From the NCBI RefSeq assembly GCF_017052465.1, contig NZ_JAFHKT010000116.1, forward strand, positions 1 through 64,000: a DNA stretch of 64,000 bases, given 5' to 3'. The position numbers and the translations under genes were made by a program. Below the pieces are notes generated by a model. That model did no database searches, was not told where the DNA came from, and saw only the letters and a program-made list of their open reading frames with translations. The stretch's first letter is position 1. Each line of letters begins with the position of its first letter. This stretch comes from Arthrobacter pascens. GTDB lineage: Bacteria > Actinomycetota > Actinomycetes > Actinomycetales > Micrococcaceae. This document shows, piece after piece, positions 51,662-60,736 of this stretch.

Positions 51662-51793
51662 GTGAGCAAGGCCGAGAAGCAGAGCCTGAGGTACTCGGAC
51701 TACTACTGGTGCATGTCGCTCAAGGACTTCATCGAGTGGGTCGAGGCCGACGACGACAACGAACCCGGGACGTCGTTTTCCGACCGGCCCTGA
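51662..51793 (+). CDS. Small acidic protein, 43 aa
   Basis: GTG 51662 is preceded at 8 bases by GGGGGAGG, a near-ideal ribosome binding site, and opens a 43-codon frame: SKAEKQSLRYSDYYWCMSLK, then FIEWVEADDDNEPG. The aromatic SDYYWCMSLKDF and acidic tail look like a folded microprotein rather than noise. No family recognised. The larger frame upstream reaches back into the tRNA terminator and is not credible. Confidence 0.6.
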   Translation: MSKAEKQSLRYSDYYWCMSLKDFIEWVEADDDNEPGTSFSDRP

Positions 51794-51901
51794 CGGCGGA
51801 AACCATTGAAACTGTCATAGCCCCGGCATAGTGTCGGTCCTGTCTCCACATCCCTTGACCTGCGGACATGCATTCCCGCGGCACCCAAACAGGAGCTGAC
51901 T

Positions 51902-52693
51902 ATGCCTACCCCTGACATCACCCCCGGCGCGCCCTGCTGGATTGACCTGATGACCTCCAACACCGACACCGCGAAGCAGTTCTACGGCGACCTGTTCGGC
52001 TGGGAATTCCAGACCGGGGACGAGGAAAAGTACGGCGGGTACATCACCGCAAACAAGAACGGCAAGATGGTCGCGGGCATTATGCAAAAGCAAGCGGACC
52101 AGGCTGCCATGCCCGACATGTGGTCCACGTACCTGCGCACGGACGACGCCGCAGCGACGGCTGCGGCTGTCACCGCAAACGGCGGCCAGGTGTATGTGGA
52201 ACCGATGGACGTCCCCGAGCAGGGCCACATGGCCATCTTCGGCGACGTTTCCGGCGCTGCCATCGGAGCGTGGCAGCCGAGGGAAATGCGGGGGTATGAG
52301 CTGGTGGCCGAGAACGGCGCGCCCGCGTGGCACGAGCTGCACACCAAGGACTACGACGCCGCCGTGAAGTTCTACCAGGAGGTTTTTGGCTGGGACACGG
52401 ACGTCATGAGCGATACCCCGGAGTTCCGCTACACCACGTTGGGGGCCGGTGAGGAGGCCAAGGCCGGCATCATGGACGCCTCCGGCTACCTTCCCGCCGA
52501 GGTCCCGTCCAACTGGCAGGTCTACTTTGCCGTCGGGGACGCCGACGCCTCCATCGAAAAGGCGGTCAGCATGGGCGGGGCTCTCGTGGACGGACCCGAC
52601 GACACCCCCTTCGGGCGGCTGGCCACGTTGACAGACCCCACTGGCGCCATGTTCAAGATCGTGGCGGACACGGGCCAGGCAGCACAGGGCTGA
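51902..52693 (+). CDS. Two-domain VOC family protein
   Basis: A 263-aa protein of two tandem glyoxalase-fold domains: residues about 1-125 (CWIDLMTSNTDTAKQFYGDLFGW) and 140-260 (WHELHTKDYDAAVKFYQEVFGWD). It resembles the Streptomyces 27-kDa hydroxylase-like/CFP32 group often annotated as glyoxalase-like. Metal-binding positions are partly replaced. The reaction is not known. It is convergent with the FAD-protein gene across a hairpin and a repeat array. Confidence 0.87.
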   Translation: MPTPDITPGAPCWIDLMTSNTDTAKQFYGDLFGWEFQTGDEEKYGGYITANKNGKMVAGIMQKQADQAAMPDMWSTYLRTDDAAATAAAVTANGGQVYVEPMDVPEQGHMAIFGDVSGAAIGAWQPREMRGYELVAENGAPAWHELHTKDYDAAVKFYQEVFGWDTDVMSDTPEFRYTTLGAGEEAKAGIMDASGYLPAEVPSNWQVYFAVGDADASIEKAVSMGGALVDGPDDTPFGRLATLTDPTGAMFKIVADTGQAAQG

Positions 52694-52732
52694 GCGGCCC
52701 CCTGATTTCACCAGAATAAATCCTTCGAAAAA

Positions 52733-52774
52733 ACTACCGGCCGGCAGCTCCTCACGAAGCTACCGGCCGGTAGT
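52733..52774 (+). terminator. Terminator after the VOC gene
   Basis: A strong stem, ACTACCGGCCGG (52733-52744) with CCGGCCGGTAGT (52763-52774) plus AGCT/AGCT inside, preceded by AAA and followed by CTTTG. It sits 40 bases after the VOC stop. Confidence 0.75.
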
Positions 52775-52809
52775 CTTTGTGCTGGCTGGGGCAGTCCGTT
52801 CAAATCGGG

Positions 52810-52963
52810 CAGCGACAGGAACCGCGGGAGGGTCGCCCAACAGGCGGCAGGAACCGCGGGAGGGTCGCCCAAAAGGCGGCAGGAACCGCGGGAGGGTCGC
52901 CCAAAAGGCGGCAAAAACTGCGGGAGGGTCGCCCAAAAGGCGGCAGGAACTGCGGGAGGGTCG
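52810..52963. repeat. Direct tandem array of a 32-bp repeat
   Basis: GCGGGAGGGT recurs five times at exactly 32-base steps (starts 52824, 52856, 52888, 52920, 52952). The unit is GCGGGAGGGT-CG-CCC-N6-CGGCA-N-(G/A)AA-YY; copies differ at only a few positions, while the last unit breaks after GGGTCG. It shares the period and conserved blocks of the inverted array at 14696-14854, but all copies here point the same way. It lies between convergent genes and ends three bases before the stop of the FAD-protein gene. Confidence 0.9.
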
Positions 52964-52965
52964 AA

Positions 52966-54903
52966 TCAGGGGCGGAGGATGGCGCGGGCGATCTCGTCGG
53001 CGTCGCGCAGGGTGCGCTGGCCGCTGGGGTAGACCGGTCCGGCCTGCTGCACGGCCTCTGCGGCGATGGCCGTCCCCCACTGGTTCGCCGAAAGCTGGAG
53101 ACCCAGCACGAAGAGCCGCCCGGCGACTTCCCCGTTGGCGGCCACCGGGCGGTACGGGTGCGGTCTGACGTCCAGGCCCGAGGCCTGCACCGGCGTTCCT
53201 TCCACCGTCATCATCGTCCGCGGCCTCACCAGCCCGTCGGCGAGGAGCTGCTGCAGCAGCGGCGAATCGCTGATGGCAACCCGGTTGGCCGGTGCCAGGG
53301 CCTCCACCATGGTGCGCGCTTGCGCGGCGCCGCCCTGCACCCACGGTGAGGTGGCCCTGAACAGCCCGGCCTCGCGGTCAAGTCCGAATTTGGGGTCCGG
53401 TCCGACGAAGCTGACCACCCCCGCCCGCGCCAGCGCTGCCAACTGCTCGGCGCGGAGGGCCGGCGGTCCGCTCGCGAGGCCCTCGACGAACGACTCGAAC
53501 CAGCCGCGCAGGCCGGCGACCCACGACTCGTCGGTGATGCCGCCGTCGGCCACCACCGATTTCAGCACCGCACGGCCGTGGTGCAGCGCGCCGATGGTCA
53601 TCTTTACCGGATCGCTCTCGCCAAGGGCCGAGCGGCGGGCGTCGTCGAGCAGATAGTCTACGACGGCGGCGTCAAGATCCGCACGGGACCGGAACGCCCG
53701 TCCCGCCAGCGGCGCCGCCAGGCTCAGCAGGTCCAGCCTGTCTTCGGGCCGGACATGGCTCTCGACGACGGCTTTGACCGACTCCTCCCACTTCGCCGTT
53801 GTGTGCGCGTGCGGGTGCAGCGCCTCGTCCAGTTCATCCAGAAATGCACCGGGATCCGGCACAGCTCCGGGTTCGGAACGCATCAGCGTGGAGTAGTAGG
53901 CCCACAGGGCATCGCGGTGCAGCAGGGGCCAGATGTCGTGGTCGAAAGCCGGGATGATGCCTGCCGACTCGAACCGCTGCAGCGCGGCCGCGGTGCAGTA
54001 CCGCAGGGTCACCGACGCCGGGTAGTAGCCCTCCAGCGTGGCTTTGGCACGGTACGGGGTACCCCGCCGGGAGGCCGCGATGATCAGCGGCTCCTGGCCT
54101 GACGGCAGGTATTCAAGGACGTCCCCGGCGTCGACGAACTTTCCGCCCCGCCCCTCGGTGAGCTGGCCCATCACATCGAAAAAGTTCAGCCCCATGCCGC
54201 GAACCAGCACGGTTTCCCGGGCCGGGACGGCAGACCAGTCGACGTCTGCGGGGGCGGCGGGCGGAAAGTACCGCAGGCCCAGCTGGACGGCGCCCGCCTG
54301 CAGCTGCCGCTGCTCGGGGCTGAGCCGGGAGTCCAGGTGGCCCAGGGCGAAGACCACCGAGTCCGCGGTGAGCGTGCCGCGGCCGGCCAGTTCGACGTCG
54401 AACTTTCCGTCCCCCACGGGGCGCACGGCGGTTGCCGCCGCCTCGTGGAAATCCACGGTGACGCCGTCGGGCAGGACGGCGAGCAGTTCCTCGAGCGTGC
54501 AGCGGAGGTACCGGCCGTACAGTGCGCGGCTGGGGAAGTCGCGGGCCTCGAGGACGGCGAGTTCGGCGCGTTCCTCGTCCGACAGCGTGGGCAGGGGATC
54601 CTGCTGCTGGCGTTCCCGCCAGCGGTCGAACGTCGTGCCGGCCAGGGGCGGGGCCAGCTGCGGGTCCTCCGGGACGAGCGTGGGATAGAACGACTGCGTG
54701 TTCATCAGGTACAGGCGCGACTGCCCGGGCTGCCACACATGGCCCGGGCCGGCAGGGTGGGGATCGATCACGTCGATGTGCAGTCGGGATCCCGCCCGGG
54801 CGGCCCCGCCGGCCGCCCAGTTGGCCAGCAGCCGCTCCAGCACGCTGGTACCCCTCGGGCCGGCGCCTATCAGTGCCGTCCGGATGCTTTGCGATGTGAC
54901 CAC
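52966..54903 (-). CDS. FAD/NAD(P)-binding protein, unknown substrate
   Basis: A 645-aa flavoprotein-like enzyme. The dinucleotide-binding start is TALIGAGPRGTSVLERLLAN; a second block is VVFALGHLDSRLSPEQRQ (NAD-binding type 9 family). The rest is a large domain of unknown role, ending LSANQWGTAIAAEAVQQAGP. Some relatives are hydroxyacyl-CoA or siderophore-type monooxygenase cousins, but I cannot assign a reaction. GTG 54903 (VVTSQSIRTALIG) gives the Rossmann motif at the very start; the longer frame would overlap the divergent peptidase gene. Confidence 0.8.
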   Translation of the reverse strand: MVTSQSIRTALIGAGPRGTSVLERLLANWAAGGAARAGSRLHIDVIDPHPAGPGHVWQPGQSRLYLMNTQSFYPTLVPEDPQLAPPLAGTTFDRWRERQQQDPLPTLSDEERAELAVLEARDFPSRALYGRYLRCTLEELLAVLPDGVTVDFHEAAATAVRPVGDGKFDVELAGRGTLTADSVVFALGHLDSRLSPEQRQLQAGAVQLGLRYFPPAAPADVDWSAVPARETVLVRGMGLNFFDVMGQLTEGRGGKFVDAGDVLEYLPSGQEPLIIAASRRGTPYRAKATLEGYYPASVTLRYCTAAALQRFESAGIIPAFDHDIWPLLHRDALWAYYSTLMRSEPGAVPDPGAFLDELDEALHPHAHTTAKWEESVKAVVESHVRPEDRLDLLSLAAPLAGRAFRSRADLDAAVVDYLLDDARRSALGESDPVKMTIGALHHGRAVLKSVVADGGITDESWVAGLRGWFESFVEGLASGPPALRAEQLAALARAGVVSFVGPDPKFGLDREAGLFRATSPWVQGGAAQARTMVEALAPANRVAISDSPLLQQLLADGLVRPRTMMTVEGTPVQASGLDVRPHPYRPVAANGEVAGRLFVLGLQLSANQWGTAIAAEAVQQAGPVYPSGQRTLRDADEIARAILRP

Positions 54904-54964
54904 GGCATCCAGAGTATCGGCATGTGACTTGCTACCTGCGCCGGGATGTTGTTTGGATGGGGCG

Positions 54965-57220
54965 ATGACCACCACCGCAGCTGATTCTGCCTCCGCGTCG
55001 GGCGTTCCCAACGGAACCGCGCCCGAGCCCACCGACGAAAACATCTGGCTGGAGGACATCTACGGCGAGGAGCAGCTGGCATGGGTCCGGGAGCAGAACG
55101 CCCGGACCGAGGACCTGCTGGAGGACGCCGAGTACGCGCGCCTGGAGGGCGAGATCCTCGAAGTGCTGGACTCCACGGACAAGATCGCGATGGTGTCCAA
55201 GCGCGGAGACTGGTACTACAACTTCTGGAAGGACAGGGAAAACCCGAAGGGCCTGTGGCGCCGGACCACGTGGGAAAGCTACTGCAGTGATGCCCCGGAA
55301 TGGGATGTGCTGCTGGATGTGGACGCGCTCGCCGCCGCGGAAGGGGAGGAATGGGTCTTTCACGGGGCAAACTTCCTCCGGCCGGAGCCGGGCCAGCCAT
55401 ACCGGCTGGCGCTGCTGGCCCTCTCCCCCGACGGCGGTGACGCCAACCGCTACCGCGAGTTCGACGTCGAGACCCGCACTTTCGTTGACCCCGCGGCCGG
55501 CGGTTTTGACCTTCCGACGGCGAAGGGAAACGTCTCCTGGCTGGACGCGGACACACTGCTGGTCGCCAGCACCGCCGACGGCCTGCCGCGCACCGCGTCG
55601 TCCTACGCGCGCACGGCGGTGAGGCTGCACCGCGGCCAGCCGCTGGCCGAGGCCGCCCGCATCTTCGAGATCCCCGAGGATCACATGATGGCGATCGTGT
55701 CCCACGACTCCACGCCCGGCTTTGAGCGGACCTTCGCGGTGGACTGGATCGATTTCTTCAACAGGACCACGTCGGTGCTGCGGGACGGGTCCTGGACGGC
55801 CATCGATGTGCCCACGGACGTCAATCTCAGCGCGCACCGGGACTGGCTGCTGTTCCGGCCGCGGCGGGAGTGGACCGTGGGCGGAGCGAGCTATCCGGCC
55901 GGATCGCTGCTCGCAGCAGACCTTGACAGGTACATCGCCGGCGAGCGCTCCCTGACGGTCCTCTTCACCCCGGACGCCCACACGTCCCTGCAGTCCTGGA
56001 GCTGGACGCGGAACTTCCTGCTGCTCAACCTGTTGCGGGATGTCTCCTCGGAGATCCGGGTGCTCGACCCGTCCGCCGGCTGGTCGTCCTCGGTACTGGA
56101 CGCCTGCCCTCCGCTGCATGATGTCAACGCCTTCGCCGTGGACGACGAGGACGACGCCGAGGGCGGCTCCGAGGGTGACCACCGCTCCCCCGGCCCGAGA
56201 GGAGCAGGCGACGATTTCTGGCTCGTGGCCACCGGCTTCACCACCCCCACCACCCTGACGCGCGGAACCCTGAGCCACGGAGCCCTGAGCCGCGGAGCCC
56301 ATGCCGGGGACGCGGGCGTGGTGAGCAGCCATGCGGTGGTCAAGGCATCGCCGTCGTTCTTCAACGACGCGGCCTACGAGGTCCAGCAGCACTTTGCCGT
56401 CTCCGAGGACGGGACCCGGGTGCCGTACTTCCAGATTGCGGCGCGCAACCTGGTGCTGGACGGGCAGAACCCCACCCAGCTGTCCGGCTACGGCGGATTC
56501 GAGGTGTCCCGTACCCCCGCCTACAGCGGCGCGGTGGGGAGGGCCTGGCTGGAGCGCCGGACCGCGGAATCTGCCGGCACGGACGGCACGGCACCGCACA
56601 GCCGCGGCGGCGTCTACGTCGTGGCCAACATCCGGGGCGGCGGCGAATACGGGCCCTCCTGGCACCGGGCGGCACTGCAGGAAAACCGGCACCGCGCCTA
56701 CGAGGACTTCGCCGCCGTCGCAAAACACCTGATTTCACGGGGCGTCACGAGCCGGGAACGCCTGGGCTGCGTGGGCGGCTCCAACGGCGGTCTTCTCGTG
56801 GGCAACATGCTGACCCGGTATCCCGATCTGTTCGGCGCGGTGTCGTGCGGCGTTCCTTTGCTGGACATGAGGCGGTACACCCGGCTGTCTGCGGGCCATT
56901 CGTGGATTGCCGAGTACGGTGATCCGGAGCTCCCGGAGCACTGGGACTTCATCCGGACCTTCTCGCCGTACCATCTGCTGAAGGACGGCGTGGACTATCC
57001 CGAGACCTTCATCTGGACCGCAACCTCCGACGACCGGGTGGGGCCCGTGCAGGCCCGCAAGATGGCCGCCCGCATGCAGGCCATGGGCATTCCCAACGTC
57101 TGGTTCCACGAGGCACTCGAGGGCGGGCACGCCGGCGCATCGGACAACAGGCAGGCTGCCGCGCTGCAGAGCCGCAGCCAGCACTTTCTGTGGAAGTCGC
57201 TGGCCGGCGGGACTGCCTGA
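54965..57220 (+). CDS. Prolyl oligopeptidase family serine peptidase
   Basis: A 751-aa S9A peptidase, cytosolic (no signal). The N-terminal part (ENIWLEDIYGEEQLAWVREQ) and propeller precede the hydrolase domain, with Ser606 (CVGGSNGGLLVGNM), Asp689 (TSDDRVGPVQA) and His722 (EGGHAGASDN). A low-complexity insert (about residues 400-460) contains TRGTLSHGALSRGAHAG near-repeats. It cleaves short peptides, possibly after Pro. ATG 54965 is chosen over an upstream frame that would overlap the divergent gene. Confidence 0.9.
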   Translation: MTTTAADSASASGVPNGTAPEPTDENIWLEDIYGEEQLAWVREQNARTEDLLEDAEYARLEGEILEVLDSTDKIAMVSKRGDWYYNFWKDRENPKGLWRRTTWESYCSDAPEWDVLLDVDALAAAEGEEWVFHGANFLRPEPGQPYRLALLALSPDGGDANRYREFDVETRTFVDPAAGGFDLPTAKGNVSWLDADTLLVASTADGLPRTASSYARTAVRLHRGQPLAEAARIFEIPEDHMMAIVSHDSTPGFERTFAVDWIDFFNRTTSVLRDGSWTAIDVPTDVNLSAHRDWLLFRPRREWTVGGASYPAGSLLAADLDRYIAGERSLTVLFTPDAHTSLQSWSWTRNFLLLNLLRDVSSEIRVLDPSAGWSSSVLDACPPLHDVNAFAVDDEDDAEGGSEGDHRSPGPRGAGDDFWLVATGFTTPTTLTRGTLSHGALSRGAHAGDAGVVSSHAVVKASPSFFNDAAYEVQQHFAVSEDGTRVPYFQIAARNLVLDGQNPTQLSGYGGFEVSRTPAYSGAVGRAWLERRTAESAGTDGTAPHSRGGVYVVANIRGGGEYGPSWHRAALQENRHRAYEDFAAVAKHLISRGVTSRERLGCVGGSNGGLLVGNMLTRYPDLFGAVSCGVPLLDMRRYTRLSAGHSWIAEYGDPELPEHWDFIRTFSPYHLLKDGVDYPETFIWTATSDDRVGPVQARKMAARMQAMGIPNVWFHEALEGGHAGASDNRQAAALQSRSQHFLWKSLAGGTA

Positions 57221-57307
57221 CCGACGCCGGCGCGTCCTTTAGCGGCGTGCCGCCCGGGCCGTTGGCGGCCGGCCGTCTGTTCCTTTGGCGGCCGGCGCGG
57301 CGCCGTT

Positions 57308-57337
57308 TTGCACTGCATGGCCGGTTCTGCGTATCCT
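57308..57337 (+). promoter_or_regulatory. Probable promoter of tRNA-Ser(GCT)
   Basis: TTGCAC (57308-57313), 18 bases, TATCCT (57332-57337), about 22 bases before the mature tRNA. Sites and spacing are acceptable but not strong. Confidence 0.35.
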
Positions 57338-57359
57338 TGGTTGGCTAGTAATAGCGAAT

Positions 57360-57447
57360 GGAGACGTGCCAGAGCGGCCGAATGGGCTTCACTGCTAATG
57401 AAGTGTGGGGCACAACTCCACCGGGGGTTCAAATCCCCCCGTCTCCG
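57360..57447 (+). tRNA. tRNA-Ser (anticodon GCT)
   Basis: An 88-nt class II tRNA: acceptor GGAGACG/CGTCTCC, discriminator G, anticodon stem CTTCA/TGAAG around CTGCTAA (anticodon GCT), a long variable arm and T arm GGGGG-TTCAAAT-CCCCC. CCA is not encoded. Confidence 0.95.
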
Positions 57448-57452
57448 CGTTT

Positions 57453-57479
57453 GGCCCCGGTCCCGGACCGGGGCCTTTT
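57453..57479 (+). terminator. tRNA-Ser(GCT) terminator
   Basis: GGCCCCGGT (57453-57461) pairs with ACCGGGGCC (57467-57475), loop of five, then TTTT. Six bases after the tRNA. Confidence 0.8.
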
Positions 57480-57575
57480 GCGTACCCGGAGACTTTTACG
57501 GCCATCGGCCCTGGGGTCGGTCCGGGGAACGGACTGGTGGCGCCGTCACCACTTCCCGGGTGGCAGGATAATCGC

Positions 57576-59186
57576 ATGACTGGCAACGAGGCATTCGACT
57601 CCATCGTCGTGGGTGGCGGGCACAACGGGCTGGCGGCCGCAGCGTACCTGGCCAAAGCGGACCAGCGCGTGCTGGTGCTGGAAAAACTCGAGCACGCCGG
57701 CGGTGCCGCGGTTTCAGCCCGGGCGTTCGACGGCGTCGCGGCGCACCTTTCGCGCTACTCCTATCTCGTCAGCCTCCTGCCGCAGCAGGTCATCGATGAC
57801 CTGGGCCTCCGGATCCGGCTGGCCCGTCGGCGGTTTTCGTCCTACACACCTGACCCGTCGCACCCAGGGCGGGGCCTCCTGATCGACAACGGCGACGCCG
57901 CCTCCACCGCGGCGTCGTTCGCAGCCATCGGCGCCCCGGAGGGCGAAGCGGAGGCCTTCGACAGCTTCTATGCCAGTTGCCGAAAGCTCACCAAGGCGCT
58001 CTGGCCCACCATGACCGCCCCGCTGCAGACCCGCTCGGAGGCGCGGACACGGGCCGCAGCTGCAGGGGCCACGGAGGCATGGGAGGCCGTGATGGAACGG
58101 CCCATCGGCGACGCCATCGCAGGCGCCCTGCAGCACGACCTGGTGCGTGGCACCGTCCTGACCGATGCCCTGATCGGCACGTTCGCCCGGGCCGGGGAGA
58201 GAGACCTCCAGCAGAACATTTGCTTCCTGTACCACCTGATCGGCGGCGGCACGGGCGACTGGGACGTGCCGATCGGCGGCATGGGGGCGGTGTCCGGGGA
58301 ACTGGAGCGGGCCGCCCGTGACGCGGGCGCCACCGTCCTCACCGGCGCTGAGGTGACGGCGGTCGACGCCGCCGGACGCGTGAGCTACCGCCGCGCCGGC
58401 CGGCAGCACGAGGCCACAGCAAGCTGGGTGCTCGCCAACGTTGCCCCTGCCGTCCTGGACCGGCTGCGGGCTCCACGGGATGCGTCCGACGGCGGGCCCT
58501 CCAACCCGAACCACACCCGGGAAGGGGCGCAGGTCAAAGTGAACCTGCTGCTCACCCGGCTTCCGCGCCTCCTCGACCAGTCTGTCCGCCCCGAGGCCGC
58601 GTTCGGCGGGACCTTCCACGTCAACGAGTCGTGGGAGCAGCTCGACAAGGCGTATCTGACCGCGGAATCCGGCTCCGTTCCCGAGCCGCTCCCCTGCGAG
58701 ATCTACTGCCACTCGCTGGCGGATCCCAGCATTCTGTCCCAGGAACTGCAGGCCGCCGGGGCGCACACCGTCACTGTGTTCGGGCTGCACATCCCGGACC
58801 GCCTCATCACCGACGAGAACAACGATGCCCGGCGGGCAGAGCTGCAGGCCGCCGTGCTCCGGTCCCTGAACTCGGTGCTTGCCGAACCCATCGAGCCGCT
58901 CATCATGACCGCACCGGACGGCAGCCCGTGTATCGAAACCAAGACGACGCTGGACATCCAGCGCGCCGTGGGAATGCCGCGGGGCAATATTTTCCACGGC
59001 GGCCTCGACTGGCCGTTCGTCGAGGACGGCACTCCGCTGGACAGCCCGGCCCGCCGCTGGGGCGTGGCCACCCGCGATGAGCGCATACTGCTGTGCGGCT
59101 CCGGTGCCCGCCGGGGCGGGGCGGTCAGCGCCATCGGAGGGCACAACGCCGCCATGGCCGTTCTGGAAATGGCCCGTGGCTCATGA
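57576..59186 (+). CDS. FAD-dependent oxidoreductase (phytoene-desaturase/PYROXD2-like)
   Basis: A 536-aa amine-oxidase-superfamily flavoprotein: FAD motif SIVVGGGHNGLAAAAYLAKA, then VLEKLEHAGGAAVS, a substrate domain, and C-terminal RILLCGSGARRGGAVSAIGGHNAA. Relatives act on carotenoids, polyprenyls or unknown substrates; none is identifiable here. It overlaps the downstream MFS gene by four bases (ATGA), so product and exporter may be functionally linked. Confidence 0.85.
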   Translation: MTGNEAFDSIVVGGGHNGLAAAAYLAKADQRVLVLEKLEHAGGAAVSARAFDGVAAHLSRYSYLVSLLPQQVIDDLGLRIRLARRRFSSYTPDPSHPGRGLLIDNGDAASTAASFAAIGAPEGEAEAFDSFYASCRKLTKALWPTMTAPLQTRSEARTRAAAAGATEAWEAVMERPIGDAIAGALQHDLVRGTVLTDALIGTFARAGERDLQQNICFLYHLIGGGTGDWDVPIGGMGAVSGELERAARDAGATVLTGAEVTAVDAAGRVSYRRAGRQHEATASWVLANVAPAVLDRLRAPRDASDGGPSNPNHTREGAQVKVNLLLTRLPRLLDQSVRPEAAFGGTFHVNESWEQLDKAYLTAESGSVPEPLPCEIYCHSLADPSILSQELQAAGAHTVTVFGLHIPDRLITDENNDARRAELQAAVLRSLNSVLAEPIEPLIMTAPDGSPCIETKTTLDIQRAVGMPRGNIFHGGLDWPFVEDGTPLDSPARRWGVATRDERILLCGSGARRGGAVSAIGGHNAAMAVLEMARGS

Positions 59187-60736
59187 GCGGCGTCAACGGT
59201 AACGGCCCCGACGTGCCCGCGCCTGAGTCGTCCGGGAGCACGCCTGGGTCTTCGCAGCCGGCGGCTTCGCCGCCTGCGGCACTGCAGGCGTGGAACCCAC
59301 AGTTGGCCCTGCTCGTGGCGGCGACGTTCTTCATGGAATTCCTGGATGGCACGGTGCTGGTCACCGCCATTCCCAGCATCGCCGGTGACTTCGGGGTGGC
59401 GGCTGCCAGCGTGAACATCACCATGACGGCATACCTGATGACGGTGGCCATGGGCATACCGCTCAGCGGCTGGCTCGCCGAACGGTTCGGCGCACGCCGC
59501 ATCTTTTGCGCGGCCATTGCACTCTTTACCCTGGCGTCCCTGCTCTGTGGCCTGAGCCAGGACCTGACCATGCTCACCCTGAGCCGCGTCCTGCAAGGCG
59601 CCGGCGGGGCCATGATGGTCCCCGTTGGCACCCTCGTTGTGCTCCGCGGGACGCCCAAGTCGGAACTGCTCCGGGCAACAGCCTTCCTCGTGTGGCCCGG
59701 GCTCCTGGCCCCGGTGCTGGCACCGCTGGTGGGCGGGGCCCTGACCACATATCTGTCCTGGCACTGGATATTCCTCGTCAACCTGCCGCTGGGCGTCGCG
59801 GCTTTCCTGGCGGCCCTCCGCCTCGTGCCCACGGTATCCGGTGACCGGAAGCGCAGGCTTGACTGGCTGGGGCTGGCCCTCACCACCATCGGCGTGGGCG
59901 CCTTGGTGGTGGGGCTGGAACTGGCCAGCGGCCACCCGGAAGGGCCGTGGACTCTGCTAAGCGTGGCGTCCGGGGCGGTGGCCCTGGCTGCCGCGGTGCT
60001 GTGGATGCGCCGGGCGGCCCATCCGCTGTTCGACCTCACCGTATTTTCCACGCGGACGTTCCGGGCAACGAACACGGGCGGTTTCATCTACCGGCTGACC
60101 ATCAGCGCCGTGCCCTTCCTCCTGCCGCTGATGTTCCAAGAAGGCTTCGGCTGGAGTCCCCTGCACGCAGGGATCATGGTGGCGGCCGTGTTCATCGGCA
60201 ACATCGGCATCAAACCGGCCACCACGCCGCTGATCCGGCGTTTCGGATTCAAGCCCGTCCTCGTCTTTGCGTCGCTGGCGTCAGCCGTAACCTTCGCCCT
60301 CTGCGCCCTGCTCACCGCCGGCACGCCGCAGCCGCTCATCTTCGCGCTGCTCGTGAGCAGCGGCGCGTTCCGCTCGATCGGCTTTTCCGCCTACGCCTCG
60401 GTCCAGTACGCGGACATCGTCCCGGCCCAGCTGACCTCGGCCAACGCGGTCTCGGCCACCCTGGTTCAGCTGGCCACCGGGGCGGGCATCGCGGTTGGCG
60501 CCCTGCTCCTTCGAGTGTTCGACGCGGTTCCGCTGCTTGCCACCGGCCCGGGCGGGCTGCTGGGTTCCCCGCCGGATGCCGGGGTGGCCGCCTACCGCGG
60601 CGCATTCCTTTCGCTCGCCGTGCTGATGCTCCTGAGCACGGCGGACAGCCTCATGCTGCACCGCCAGGCCGGTGCGGAGGTCAGCCGGCCTGGGCCAGCA
60701 CCAGCGGCAGAACAGCCCCGGCGCCGGCCCGCCTGA
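59183..60736 (+). CDS. MFS transporter, DHA2 (14-TMS) family
   Basis: A 517-aa exporter-type permease with a Pro/Ser-rich N terminus and about 14 hydrophobic segments. DHA2 signature near the start: FFMEFLDGTVLVTAIPSIAG, and the motif GWLAERFGARRIF. The ATG 59183 start overlaps the flavoprotein stop. Its 3' end overlaps the convergent recQ gene by 56 bases, which is unusual. Likely exports a drug-like or oxidised compound. Confidence 0.87.
   Translation: MSGVNGNGPDVPAPESSGSTPGSSQPAASPPAALQAWNPQLALLVAATFFMEFLDGTVLVTAIPSIAGDFGVAAASVNITMTAYLMTVAMGIPLSGWLAERFGARRIFCAAIALFTLASLLCGLSQDLTMLTLSRVLQGAGGAMMVPVGTLVVLRGTPKSELLRATAFLVWPGLLAPVLAPLVGGALTTYLSWHWIFLVNLPLGVAAFLAALRLVPTVSGDRKRRLDWLGLALTTIGVGALVVGLELASGHPEGPWTLLSVASGAVALAAAVLWMRRAAHPLFDLTVFSTRTFRATNTGGFIYRLTISAVPFLLPLMFQEGFGWSPLHAGIMVAAVFIGNIGIKPATTPLIRRFGFKPVLVFASLASAVTFALCALLTAGTPQPLIFALLVSSGAFRSIGFSAYASVQYADIVPAQLTSANAVSATLVQLATGAGIAVGALLLRVFDAVPLLATGPGGLLGSPPDAGVAAYRGAFLSLAVLMLLSTADSLMLHRQAGAEVSRPGPAPAAEQPRRRPA

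Noticed and set aside
52810..52963. CRISPR array
   Set aside because: Units follow one another without unique spacers, the period is 32 bp in total, and no cas genes are nearby.
54932..56728. 598-aa minus-strand frame opposite the prolyl oligopeptidase
   Set aside because: Antisense shadow created by high third-position GC.
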